Source: DRVP01 sp964604045
GTDB taxonomy: Archaea > Thermoproteota > Bathyarchaeia > Bathyarchaeales > Bathycorpusculaceae
DNA length: 22,314 nt
Assembly: GCA_964604045.1 (NCBI GenBank)
Contig: CAZRXM010000011.1
Span: forward strand, 1 to 22,314
Direction: 5' to 3'
Part shown: positions 8,130 through 15,533 of the stretch, one piece after another
Position numbering within the stretch: position 1 is the stretch's first letter
Layout of the letters: each line of letters opens with the position of its first letter
Translations under genes and position numbers: made by a program
Notes under the pieces: model-generated
Seen by the model: only the letters and a program-made list of their open reading frames with translations
The model's database searches: none
What the model was told of the DNA's origin: nothing

Positions 8130-9037
8130 GGCAACAGCTCACTCAAATAAATTTTATAGTCGCCAAGTTTTCCGCCGTAGTTTCCAGCCGAAATCTTCAC
8201 GACACCCTTAACGGTCAAGGCGGCTTCTATGCCGACTTTCATGGCTTGCTTAACCGCCTCGAGCGAAACACCGTTAATAACTATCTCCGGAATATAGTTG
8301 ACACCTTCTGGAACTTTAGACTCTTTTCCAAGAAGTTTTTTCAGCGAAGGGCAATAGGGATGATTTGTCGTCGGGCCTATCCATGGATACCGTGTTTCAG
8401 GTTTGGAGCCGGCGGAACAAACGTCGAAAGGCGTGATTACACCTTCCACCTTGTGGATGGCTTCAAGGGCCCTTGCACCAGCCTCCTTAACAGCCTCTTT
8501 TGTTTTGCACATTATCCAGAAGTTTGCGCCCATGATTCCTCTAGCGTACCCGAGAAATCTTTCAATCACAAAGTCTGGAACCATTATCGGCACAATTATC
8601 ACCTCACGTCCAAAGCGGTTTTCCACCCACTCGTAGCCGTCTCCACAATGGCCCACCCACTCCATCATGTCAAGCCTTCCCAACGGGTTTGGCAAAGCGT
8701 CGAAAACGGCGGTGAAAGGCTTTACAAGGATGTCCTGTCTTATTCTGTAAGAGAGTTCGATTTCAAACTTTTTGAGGGAATCAGAAAAAGGCTTTTTGCG
8801 GTCTATGCCTCCCCAAAACTGGAGCATTGCACCCCTGCGGTTGTCTGGGGTTTCACCCTCGCTTAACCATTTTTCTATCCCGCCCTCAATTCTACCTATA
8901 ACTATGGCTGGCGTGGCGGTGGCGTGTAAAGCTGCTTTCCGCAAAGTTTCTTCATCGTCGGCTGTCACAATAACGCGGCAATAGATGCCTTCAAAAGCCT
9001 CAGCGTAAGTATCTTCTACACATTTTTTCTCAACCAA
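8126..9037 (-). CDS. ftr: Formylmethanofuran:tetrahydromethanopterin formyltransferase
   Basis: Ftr transfers the formyl group between formyl-methanofuran and tetrahydromethanopterin, a step of the methyl branch of the archaeal Wood-Ljungdahl pathway and of methanogenesis. The 303-residue protein follows the family throughout: an EDTYAEAFE N terminus, GETPDNRRG, a central GDGYEW, the EIVING block with Glu251 (which appears to correspond to the essential Glu near residue 245 of methanogen Ftr), VKISAGNYGGKLG, and a short C-terminal tail. The start is TTG at 9037 with GGTGAG a few bases upstream. It leads a two-gene unit with the PfkB kinase. No other C1-pathway gene lies nearby; the neighbours are purine genes on both sides. 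Confidence 0.93.
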   Translation of the reverse strand: MVEKKCVEDTYAEAFEGIYCRVIVTADDEETLRKAALHATATPAIVIGRIEGGIEKWLSEGETPDNRRGAMLQFWGGIDRKKPFSDSLKKFEIELSYRIRQDILVKPFTAVFDALPNPLGRLDMMEWVGHCGDGYEWVENRFGREVIIVPIMVPDFVIERFLGYARGIMGANFWIMCKTKEAVKEAGARALEAIHKVEGVITPFDVCSAGSKPETRYPWIGPTTNHPYCPSLKKLLGKESKVPEGVNYIPEIVINGVSLEAVKQAMKVGIEAALTVKGVVKISAGNYGGKLGDYKIYLSELLP

Positions 9038-9079
9038 CCTTTCTCACCACATTGTTCGGGATGTTTACTTTCATCTCTC

Positions 9080-9089
9080 AAATATTAAA
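9080..9089 (-). promoter_or_regulatory. TATA box of the ftr-pfkB unit
   Basis: On the minus strand the element reads as TTTAATATTT-like sequence centred about 48 bases before the ftr TTG. It predicts transcription start near 9059 and a leader of about 22 nt containing the GGTGAG SD. The rest of 9038-9122 holds nothing else I can recognise. Confidence 0.5.
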
Positions 9090-9122
9090 TCTTCAACAGT
9101 AATTTTGAGCAACAGCCGAGGA

Positions 9123-10205
9123 TTACCCAAGCCTTCCTATAGCTTCACCCCTAACGCTCTTCCGAAAAGCTGTGCTTTCCGCTATAAGTCTCTCTAAATT
9201 ATCCTTTTTGACAACCTCGACTCTTGGCAGTTTCTCGCTGTGCAGTTCGAGAAAAAGGCTTTTCAGTTCTGGGTTTACCTCAAGCAGTTTGACTTCGTCA
9301 ACGTTCCAAGAGTTCACAAGCCTCAAAACACCATCCTTCCCATGCTGGCAAAAAACTGCCAGCAACAATGCTGCGACGAGGGCGTTGTCAGCCATCACGG
9401 CGATTTCAGCCTCCCTCACAGCGTATTCGTTTCCATTGAAGGATACGGTTAATCCACCTTCTCCGCGGACCAGTTTGAAGGCTTCAACGTCTGTTATGCT
9501 GTCACCCACGTAAACTACGTCCGAGAGGCTTAAGCCAAGCTGTTTGGCTATTTGCTTTACCGCTTTCGCTTTTTCACGCCCACCCACCGGGTTTACTTCG
9601 CTTAGGATTTTTCCGATACGCATGCTGGGGATCTCTTTCCAGAAAATTTCATCTAAACGTTGGATAACCCGCCTATAATCTTCGGGAAAATCGTCAAAGG
9701 TTCTGGCGTCCCTTGGAATCTCAATTATTGGCATTTTCGCTATTTCAGCTGCTAACCGTTTAAGTTTAACCCTTTCTTCCTTATCCAGTTCATATTCATC
9801 AATTTTAACCCTCGTGCAATAAGTGTTCTCGAATGGAAATTTTAAGGCGTGACATAACGCCCTCACGTAATGCTCGTAGCTTGTGCTCACTATGAAGGCT
9901 TCAGCGTTCTCCATGATAAACCCGAGCGCTTCCTTGACCTTTGGAATCAAAACCAAGGTTTTAGCGGAGAAGACACGCATCTTTCTATCTGTTACTCCGT
10001 AGGCTTTGAGGAATGGGAGGACTAGCTTTAATGTGTCACCAGCTTTGTATCCCGGCCTCTTTAATACGTCTGCCAGCACGTCATCGTATCGACTTATGAC
10101 CGTGAATATGCGGGCACCGTTTGGCACGTAGTGGGCGGTAAGCTCGAAAGCGTTGTCGTTTTTAGAGATGGGGCCTTCGCAATCAGAAATGTAGGCTTTC
10201 CTCAT
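9123..10205 (-). CDS. HAD-superfamily phosphatase-like protein, purD-linked
   Basis: A 360-residue haloacid-dehalogenase-fold protein. Motif I is Asp8-Cys-Glu10-Gly-Pro, so the usual second Asp is Glu, as in the ThrH-type phosphatases (DLEG). Motif II is VSTSYEHY near residue 107. Motif IV is GDSITD with Asp235 and Asp239. A large insertion (about residues 115-210) separates motifs II and IV and would form the cap. It resembles archaeal HAD proteins loosely annotated as predicted phosphohydrolases (COG4030-like), but the substrate is unknown. Its ATG overlaps the purD stop as ATGA, so it is co-translated with a purine enzyme; a role in nucleotide metabolism is inference only. Confidence 0.75.
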   Translation of the reverse strand: MRKAYISDCEGPISKNDNAFELTAHYVPNGARIFTVISRYDDVLADVLKRPGYKAGDTLKLVLPFLKAYGVTDRKMRVFSAKTLVLIPKVKEALGFIMENAEAFIVSTSYEHYVRALCHALKFPFENTYCTRVKIDEYELDKEERVKLKRLAAEIAKMPIIEIPRDARTFDDFPEDYRRVIQRLDEIFWKEIPSMRIGKILSEVNPVGGREKAKAVKQIAKQLGLSLSDVVYVGDSITDVEAFKLVRGEGGLTVSFNGNEYAVREAEIAVMADNALVAALLLAVFCQHGKDGVLRLVNSWNVDEVKLLEVNPELKSLFLELHSEKLPRVEVVKKDNLERLIAESTAFRKSVRGEAIGRLG

Positions 10206-11620
10206 TTCCGTCTTCGAAGCTCCTTCATGTGGCGGACGCTTTTCTCAATATGCTCCTTTGAGGCTATATCCGTCCTATGCCAGAGTGCTCCGCCTTTTAT
10301 GGCCTCTACCCCTTCCAAAGAGATTTTTCTTGCAGTTTCTATGCTGTCGCCAACGCCGACAACGCAGACCGCCCGCGACTTCAAGGCATAGACTTCGCTG
10401 TTGCGGAGTTCCATGGACGCCGGGTAGACGCGGATGTTGTCGCCATACTTTTCACAGAGTTCATACGCTTTCGTCAAATCCACCGGAGTGCCAACCTCCG
10501 CCTTGTTGACACGGTCTGGAAAAGCTTCTTCAAACCCACCGTAGCTCGGCGGAACCTTATAAGTTACAACGGTAGCTTTTCTCTCAACATCTACACGGGT
10601 TAGGTTTCCTTCAAGGATTTTAAAGCATAAATCGACAAAGTCGTCCTTCAGTACTGGCAGAATGTTAATTATCTCCGGGTCTCCGGGACGGCTGTTGTTC
10701 TCAAGAATTTTTGGGTGTTTTCCCGTGTGCATAAACGCCACGTAGAAGGGCATGCCTCGCAGTGCTTGGTTTTCATCGGCGTTGGCTTTCCATTTTTCAA
10801 AGATTTTGTTTACGATTGCCACTTCCTTTTCCCAGTCTACCCTTGTCATGAAAGGTAGTATGTGCCCCACATCTTTGTAGGAGCCCATTCCGCCGGTGTT
10901 GGGTCCTTTGTCGCCGTCGAAGGCTCGTTTGTAATCGCGGGTTTCAGGGAGTGGCACTAAATGTTTGCCGTCGCAGAAGGCTTGGAAGCTGGACTCCTCT
11001 CCGTCAATTTTCTCCTCTACTATGACGTCGCCATGTTTCAGGTTTTCCCAAAAATGTTCAAAGAGTTGCTCTCTGGTTGTGAAGTGATCTCCCCAAACAC
11101 CGACGCCTTTTCCAGCGGCAGGTTTGTCCGGTTTTACAACCGCCAGATCGTTGAGTTCGTCGAGCCACCTGTAGAGGGCTTTTTTAGCTTCCTCTTTTGT
11201 TCTATAATCTTTCATTCGGAACACTTTAAATCTTGGATTCGCCTCGGGGACCGTTTCCTGGAAGAGCAGACGTTGCCTAACCTTGCTGGCTTCTATGGCG
11301 TACTCTTTTGTTGGGCAGATCATTGGTATACCGGTGCGCTTCTCAACCATGTCGCGTACTCCTTCTATTATCGGTTTTTCTGGACCGACAATCCCGAAGT
11401 CTATTTTATCTTTGTGAGCTTCGGCGAACCTACATATGTCCTCCACATTCAAGTCTGGGATTACAACGTGCTCAACCGCCTTCTTCACGTTGAAAGGGTT
11501 ACGCTGTTTGTCAGCCACATAGACCTCCACTTTGTATTTGGTGCTTCTGGTGAAAGCGTCCACAATGGCGACTTCCCGCGCTCCATAAGAAACAACGAGC
11601 ACACCGACCTTTTCCACCAA
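10202..11620 (-). CDS. purD: Phosphoribosylamine--glycine ligase (GAR synthetase)
   Basis: PurD joins glycine to 5-phosphoribosylamine with ATP to give glycinamide ribonucleotide, step 2 of purine synthesis. The 472-residue ATP-grasp protein shows VVSYGAREVAIVDAF at the N terminus, DFGIVGPEKPIIEG, PTKEYAIEASKVRQR, an ATP-grasp core with VVKPDKPAAGKGVGVW, the acceptor segment GPNTGGMGSY, and the Mg-binding segment ENNSRPGDPE. It is somewhat longer than the roughly 430 residues of bacterial PurD. The TTG start at 11620 is preceded by GGGTGG with a spacer of about 6. It follows purF by 39 bases and overlaps the HAD gene by 4, forming one unit. Confidence 0.93.
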   Translation of the reverse strand: MVEKVGVLVVSYGAREVAIVDAFTRSTKYKVEVYVADKQRNPFNVKKAVEHVVIPDLNVEDICRFAEAHKDKIDFGIVGPEKPIIEGVRDMVEKRTGIPMICPTKEYAIEASKVRQRLLFQETVPEANPRFKVFRMKDYRTKEEAKKALYRWLDELNDLAVVKPDKPAAGKGVGVWGDHFTTREQLFEHFWENLKHGDVIVEEKIDGEESSFQAFCDGKHLVPLPETRDYKRAFDGDKGPNTGGMGSYKDVGHILPFMTRVDWEKEVAIVNKIFEKWKANADENQALRGMPFYVAFMHTGKHPKILENNSRPGDPEIINILPVLKDDFVDLCFKILEGNLTRVDVERKATVVTYKVPPSYGGFEEAFPDRVNKAEVGTPVDLTKAYELCEKYGDNIRVYPASMELRNSEVYALKSRAVCVVGVGDSIETARKISLEGVEAIKGGALWHRTDIASKEHIEKSVRHMKELRRRK

Positions 11621-11659
11621 TAGTTTCCACCCTAAACGCTGTTCAGCAAGGTTACTAAT

Positions 11660-13168
11660 CTATTTTACCCGAAACTCGTCCCAGAGTTTTGGACTCTCGT
11701 AAAGCCTTGCAGTTTCCTCGAAGCCTTCAAGAAACTTTTTCCTCATGACATCAGCAATTCTTTGGGCTAGGGGGGTTGGATACTCGCCTGTCAAACATCC
11801 CAAACACAGTTCATCTTTTTTGAAGCCCGTAGCCTTAGCAAACCCATCAATAGACTGGTAGCAGATACGGTCTGCCCCTATAATTTTTGCTATTTCCTCG
11901 GGCGTGTGCTTTGCGCCTATTAGCTGGCTGTATGTTGCCATATCTATCCCGTAAAAACATGGCCCAATTATGCGTGGGAACGTCACGAACATGTAAACTT
12001 TTTTCGCACCCATTCTGCGAAGTTTTTCAATTGTAATTTTTGTGGTGTCTCCCCGCACTATGCTGTCATCGACCACTATGACCTTTTTGCCTTTGACTTT
12101 TGAAGCCAGAATATTGATTTTCTTATCTATAGTCGTGTAGCGTTCTTTTTCTAGAAGGATGAAAGCCCTCTCTGTCACGTAACGGTGTCTTCTAGTAGCT
12201 CTCTCCCACCGCAAACCCGACTCTTCATGCACTCCAAAGGCCGCATCGTCGCCTGTTTCAGGCATGGAAATCACGACGTCCGCGTCCTTCACTATGTCGG
12301 GGTACTCCCTCACAAGGTTTCTGCCGAACTCTTCGCGAATCTCGTAAACGTATTTATCGTTAAACTTGGAGTCAGGCCTGGCAAAATAAGCGAATTCAAA
12401 AGCGCAGAAAGCTTTACGGTCTTTGACAATTTGTTTTCTTTCAAAGCCTTCCTCGGAAACCATCACAAGCTCGCCGGGTTCCAGCTCGAAGTCTCCAACA
12501 AAGCCATTTATGTCCAAGCCCACGGTTTCGGATGAAAAAGCGTAAACATCCCCATCTGGGCTGTGACCAGCGCATAGAGGCCTTATCCCGTGGGGGTCTT
12601 TGAAGGCGAAAAACTCCCCTTCCCTTGTTATGACCGCCACCGAGAAAGCCCCGTCTATTTCTTTCATGCAAGCTTCAACAGCATACTCTAAGTCCTTTCT
12701 TCTTGCAAGCTCGATGACCAGTTTGTGGCATATGAGTTCAGCGTCGCATTCATAGCTAAAGCCTGGAAAATTCCTACAAATTTCCCTCTTAAGCTGGAAG
12801 GTGTTAACAACGTTGCCGTTGAAGGATATGGCAACCTTAAAACCGTCTTTTGACGCCGTCACAGGCTGTGTTCCAGCTATAAGCGACTTTTCGTCGGTTT
12901 TTCCAGAGGTAGTGTACCTAACGTTTCCAATTCCAATATAGCCTGGTAAACGTCCAAACCACTCGTGAATGGCGCTTGCCCTTATCTTTGGAACAAGGTC
13001 TAGGCTTCTGTAAACATAAAACTCGCCATTAATATATGTTAGAAAACCGTGGGACTGGTGGCCTCGATGGTTCTGCGCCCTTAACCCCCAGTAAATGTAG
13101 GGGAAAACAGGCTGCCCCTTGAAGCTGGAAGCACCGAAGACACCGCAAGCCATCTTCAGCCGTTCCAT
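11660..13168 (-). CDS. purF: Amidophosphoribosyltransferase
   Basis: PurF makes phosphoribosylamine from PRPP and glutamine, the committed step of purine synthesis. The 502-residue protein has an N-terminal glutaminase domain with the nucleophile Cys8 after a short propeptide (CGVFGA), RGHQSHG, NVRYTTSG and FNGN. It also has a phosphoribosyltransferase domain with the PRPP loop VIVVDDSIVRGDTT. Cys255, Cys404, Cys455 and Cys458 are placed like the four 4Fe-4S ligands of the Bacillus subtilis enzyme. ATG 13168 lies 25 bases after a TATA box and has no SD, which fits a leaderless start; ATG 13153, two codons before Cys8, is the alternative. It heads a purF-purD-HAD unit. Confidence 0.95.
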   Translation of the reverse strand: MERLKMACGVFGASSFKGQPVFPYIYWGLRAQNHRGHQSHGFLTYINGEFYVYRSLDLVPKIRASAIHEWFGRLPGYIGIGNVRYTTSGKTDEKSLIAGTQPVTASKDGFKVAISFNGNVVNTFQLKREICRNFPGFSYECDAELICHKLVIELARRKDLEYAVEACMKEIDGAFSVAVITREGEFFAFKDPHGIRPLCAGHSPDGDVYAFSSETVGLDINGFVGDFELEPGELVMVSEEGFERKQIVKDRKAFCAFEFAYFARPDSKFNDKYVYEIREEFGRNLVREYPDIVKDADVVISMPETGDDAAFGVHEESGLRWERATRRHRYVTERAFILLEKERYTTIDKKINILASKVKGKKVIVVDDSIVRGDTTKITIEKLRRMGAKKVYMFVTFPRIIGPCFYGIDMATYSQLIGAKHTPEEIAKIIGADRICYQSIDGFAKATGFKKDELCLGCLTGEYPTPLAQRIADVMRKKFLEGFEETARLYESPKLWDEFRVK

Positions 13169-13188
13169 GTCCGTGAAAAAGGAAGCGG

Positions 13189-13197
13189 TTATTTATC
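13189..13197 (-). promoter_or_regulatory. TATA box of purF-purD-HAD
   Basis: On the minus strand GATAAATAA is centred about 25 bases before the purF ATG, the distance expected for a leaderless archaeal promoter. The intergenic region 13169-13286 also holds the likely aspS terminator tract. Confidence 0.6.
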
Positions 13198-13254
13198 AAC
13201 TTTTAGAACAAATTTGAATAAAACACAGTTCTGTTTCTGAAAACCAGAAGGGTA

Positions 13255-13267
13255 GAGAAAAACAAAT
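13255..13267 (-). terminator. T-rich terminator tract after aspS
   Basis: On the minus strand a run reading ATTTGTTTTTCTC begins about 20 bases after the aspS stop. Archaeal termination often uses such U-rich tracts without a preceding hairpin. A small 5-bp hairpin (TTCTG/CAGAA, 13235-13249) follows rather than precedes it. Confidence 0.4.
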
Positions 13268-13286
13268 CGTTAAAGCAGCCTAAACT

Positions 13287-14606
13287 TTATGGAGTAAGCC
13301 TAAACCTGTCCCGCGGGTAAAGTGTGACCTCTCTGATGTTCTTTTTCCCTGTTAACACCATTGTGAGCCTTTCTAAGCCTATAGCCCAACCAGCATGGGG
13401 TGGCATGCCATAGTCAAAAGCTTGCAAATGATACTTGAAGGATTCAGGGTTCAATCCCTTCTCCTCTAGACGTTTTATAAGCAGCTCTTTTGTCGAAATC
13501 CTTGTTCCGCCGGAGGCAAGTTCGATCCAATGCCACATCAAGTCGAAGCCTTCGCAAAAGTCAGGATTATCGTCCCGTGGCTTGATGTAGAAAGCCTTGG
13601 AGCGGGTGGGCCAGTCCGTTATGAAGTAAAAGTATGGGTGAATTCTGCCCAAAGTTCTGAAAGCCGGGGTTGGTATATCTTCACCCCATGGGATCTCCAC
13701 ACCCTCTCTTCTCAAATCATCAAGCACTTTGTCATATGTCAAGCGTTTAAAAGGTATTTCCGGCACTTCAAGCCGATGGTTGAGTAAAGCCAGCTCTCTA
13801 GAACATTTTTCGTTGACTACTTTACACACGTGCTGTATGAGCTGTTCCAGAAGCTGCATAACATCCTCGGCTGAAGCAAAAGCTTGCTCAATGTCTATCG
13901 ATACAAACTCGCTTAAATGCCTACGAGTGTGGGATTCTTCAGCCCTAAAGAAGGGTCCAACTTCAAAAACTTTTTCTAAACTCATGACAAGTTGCTCTTT
14001 GTACAATTGGGGGCTCTGGGCAAGGAAAGCTTTCCTCCCAAAATAGTCAACGGGAAACAGTGCTGCACCACCTTCAGTTGCCGAGGCAATTATGCGGGGT
14101 GTGTGAACCTCTATGAACCCCTTTTCGAAAAGGAAATCCCTTATCGCCTCAACGGCTGTGTGTTGGATTTTGAAAATCGCCACGTTCTCCTCTCGGCAAA
14201 GATCCAGCGCACGGGCATCCAAACGAGTTTCAAGTTTAGCGGGGACCTTCCCAGTTATGTCGATGGGCAGTTTCTGAGCAGCTGTGCTGAAAATCTTTAT
14301 CTCCTTCGGTACGACTTCGACACCCCTCGGCGTCATTTCGGTCCTTTTCACGACACCCTTCACGCCAATGCTGTACCTTCTCTGGAGAGCCTCGGCTTTC
14401 ATTAAAGCTTCAGCGCTAACTTTTCTCCGTGGAACAGTGATTTGCACGGTTCCCTCCCTATCTTGTAGTATTATGAAGATTATCCCACCTAAGTCTCTGA
14501 CTTCTTGAACCCACCCGAAGAGGGTAACCTCTTGCCCGTCAAGTTCAGGTTTTACGTCAACAGTATAGTGGGTTCTACGCCAATCTCCTATAACATCCAG
14601 CTTCAT
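13287..14606 (-). CDS. aspS: Aspartyl-tRNA synthetase, archaeal type
   Basis: A class II aminoacyl-tRNA synthetase of 439 residues that charges tRNA(Asp). It has an N-terminal OB-fold anticodon domain (residues about 20-110) and a catalytic domain with FIEVHTPRIIASATEGGAALF, the motif 2 region FRAEESHTRRHLSEF, and motif 3 with GLERL. The C terminus YPRDRFRLTP is typical of archaeal AspRS. Two anticodon-loop positions, Gln34 and Pro93, differ from the Trp and Lys of the discriminating Thermococcus kodakarensis enzyme. Pro93 is the type expected in enzymes that also charge tRNA(Asn). The ATG at 14606 has no clear SD and lies 18 bases after the KH gene, with which it is probably co-transcribed. 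Confidence 0.94.
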   Translation of the reverse strand: MKLDVIGDWRRTHYTVDVKPELDGQEVTLFGWVQEVRDLGGIIFIILQDREGTVQITVPRRKVSAEALMKAEALQRRYSIGVKGVVKRTEMTPRGVEVVPKEIKIFSTAAQKLPIDITGKVPAKLETRLDARALDLCREENVAIFKIQHTAVEAIRDFLFEKGFIEVHTPRIIASATEGGAALFPVDYFGRKAFLAQSPQLYKEQLVMSLEKVFEVGPFFRAEESHTRRHLSEFVSIDIEQAFASAEDVMQLLEQLIQHVCKVVNEKCSRELALLNHRLEVPEIPFKRLTYDKVLDDLRREGVEIPWGEDIPTPAFRTLGRIHPYFYFITDWPTRSKAFYIKPRDDNPDFCEGFDLMWHWIELASGGTRISTKELLIKRLEEKGLNPESFKYHLQAFDYGMPPHAGWAIGLERLTMVLTGKKNIREVTLYPRDRFRLTP

Positions 14607-14624
14607 AACTTTACGCAGCCTAAA

Positions 14625-15134
14625 CTAATCGGTGAACTCTACACGCAGTGTTATGTTTCGGAGCTTTCGGGCAATATCTACTAAAGCTTTCACGTCGAAA
14701 GGGGGCTGTCTACCACCTTTTCTCTTCAATATAACTCTGGTCTCGGTTGTTCCGTCAGGCAACCAAATCGTGTTTATGGTAACTATGCTTAGGGGGGCGA
14801 ATAGATCCTCTAAAAACTTCCTGTCGTCAACACCATACTCCAAAACCCGGATAGTTTTTCCTGTCTTTTCGCTCAGCGCCCTAATTATTTTTCCACCATA
14901 ACCGAGGAGACGGGGGACGTCTCCCTTGCCGACAAGTATCGCCAATGTTTTCCCTACGTCCACCGCCTTGTAAAAGCTTACATTTTGAAGAGATGGATAA
15001 TTTTCCTCTAAGGATAATAGCATACGGGCAACTTTCAAATCCAGCTCCGTCACTTCACCTAACTTAACTTTCTCCGAACATTTTTGGCATAAGATTCCGC
15101 TTTTTAGACAGAAACTGCATAGTACCGTTTTCAC
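14625..15134 (-). CDS. Zinc-ribbon/KH-domain RNA-binding protein (NusA-like)
   Basis: A 169-residue protein with an N-terminal zinc-binding knuckle pair (Cys6-X2-Cys9 and Cys16-X2-Cys19) followed by a KH domain whose GxxG loop is Gly-Tyr-Gly-Gly in the segment LLGYGGKIIRALSEKTG. This architecture is found in archaeal proteins often labelled NusA-like transcription factors; RNA binding is a safe inference, a role in elongation is not shown. The start is GTG at 15134 with GGAGG at 15146-15150, 11 bases upstream. That SD can pair with CCUCC upstream in a hairpin (15144-15168). It lies between alba and aspS, all on the same strand. Confidence 0.78.
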   Translation of the reverse strand: MKTVLCSFCLKSGILCQKCSEKVKLGEVTELDLKVARMLLSLEENYPSLQNVSFYKAVDVGKTLAILVGKGDVPRLLGYGGKIIRALSEKTGKTIRVLEYGVDDRKFLEDLFAPLSIVTINTIWLPDGTTETRVILKRKGGRQPPFDVKALVDIARKLRNITLRVEFTD

Positions 15135-15143
15135 CTAGGATAG

Positions 15144-15168
15144 CGCCTCCACAAATAAAGGAGGGGCG
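15144..15168 (-). promoter_or_regulatory. Inverted repeat covering the SD of the KH gene
   Basis: In the minus-strand transcript CCUCC (15164-15160), a 9-nt loop and GGAGG (15150-15146) form a 5-bp GC-rich stem that can extend by two further pairs past a 2-nt bulge. The 3' arm is the SD of the KH-domain gene, so the hairpin could hide it. It could equally be a remnant of a terminator after alba. Confidence 0.4.
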
Positions 15169-15205
15169 GCGGAGCTTTGATTTCACCGTGGATGCTTTCG
15201 TGTTT

Positions 15206-15484
15206 TCAGCGTTCTAGTGTTATCTCGATGGTGCTAACGTTTGTGGGTGTGCCACCCTCTTCTCTGGGTGCCACAGTTTCAGTCCCAATGCCCACTTTCT
15301 TTATTTTTACGTCTGGCAGAAACCGGCGTCTCACGACTTCAACAACGTCGACGGCTCGGCTTATGGCGCGCCCTCTTGCTTTAACGGTTACCTCTTTTGC
15401 TCCGCCGTGGAAGAGGGTTATGCAAGCCAGTACATAGTTCATTACTGGCTTTTTCCCGATCAACACTGAGTTGCTTTCAGACAT
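15206..15484 (-). CDS. albA: DNA/RNA-binding protein Alba
   Basis: Alba is a small dimeric chromatin protein of archaea that coats DNA and also binds RNA. From ATG 15484 the 92-residue protein begins MSESNSVLIGKKPVMNYVLA, with the lysine pair of the family (GKKPVMNY, the acetylated Lys16-type site), then VKARGRAISRAVDVVEVVRRRF and a C-terminal beta hairpin VKIKKVGIGTE...VSTIEITL. This start was chosen because it matches the Alba N terminus and has GAGG 9 bases upstream; an in-frame ATG at 15514 would add ten residues. The gene lies head-to-head with an Lrp-like regulator, with operator-like repeats between them. Confidence 0.95.
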   Translation of the reverse strand: MSESNSVLIGKKPVMNYVLACITLFHGGAKEVTVKARGRAISRAVDVVEVVRRRFLPDVKIKKVGIGTETVAPREEGGTPTNVSTIEITLER

Positions 15485-15533
15485 CTTGTACCGCCTCACT
15501 CCTTGTTCCCACATTTCTTATGGCTTCATAACC

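Noticed and set aside
8246..8866. A 206-codon open frame on the plus strand opposite ftr
   Set aside because: The opposite strand encodes a full-length, clearly recognisable Ftr. The plus-strand frame has no SD, no promoter and no recognisable domain.
10961..11623. A 220-codon open frame on the plus strand opposite purD
   Set aside because: It is the antisense shadow of purD, whose motifs are unambiguous. The hydrophobic look of the translation comes from reading the complementary codons.
13235..13249. A TTCTG/CAGAA hairpin between purF and aspS
   Set aside because: The stem is only 5 bp and lies after the T-rich tract in the aspS transcript, so it does not form a standard terminator; kept only as a remark.
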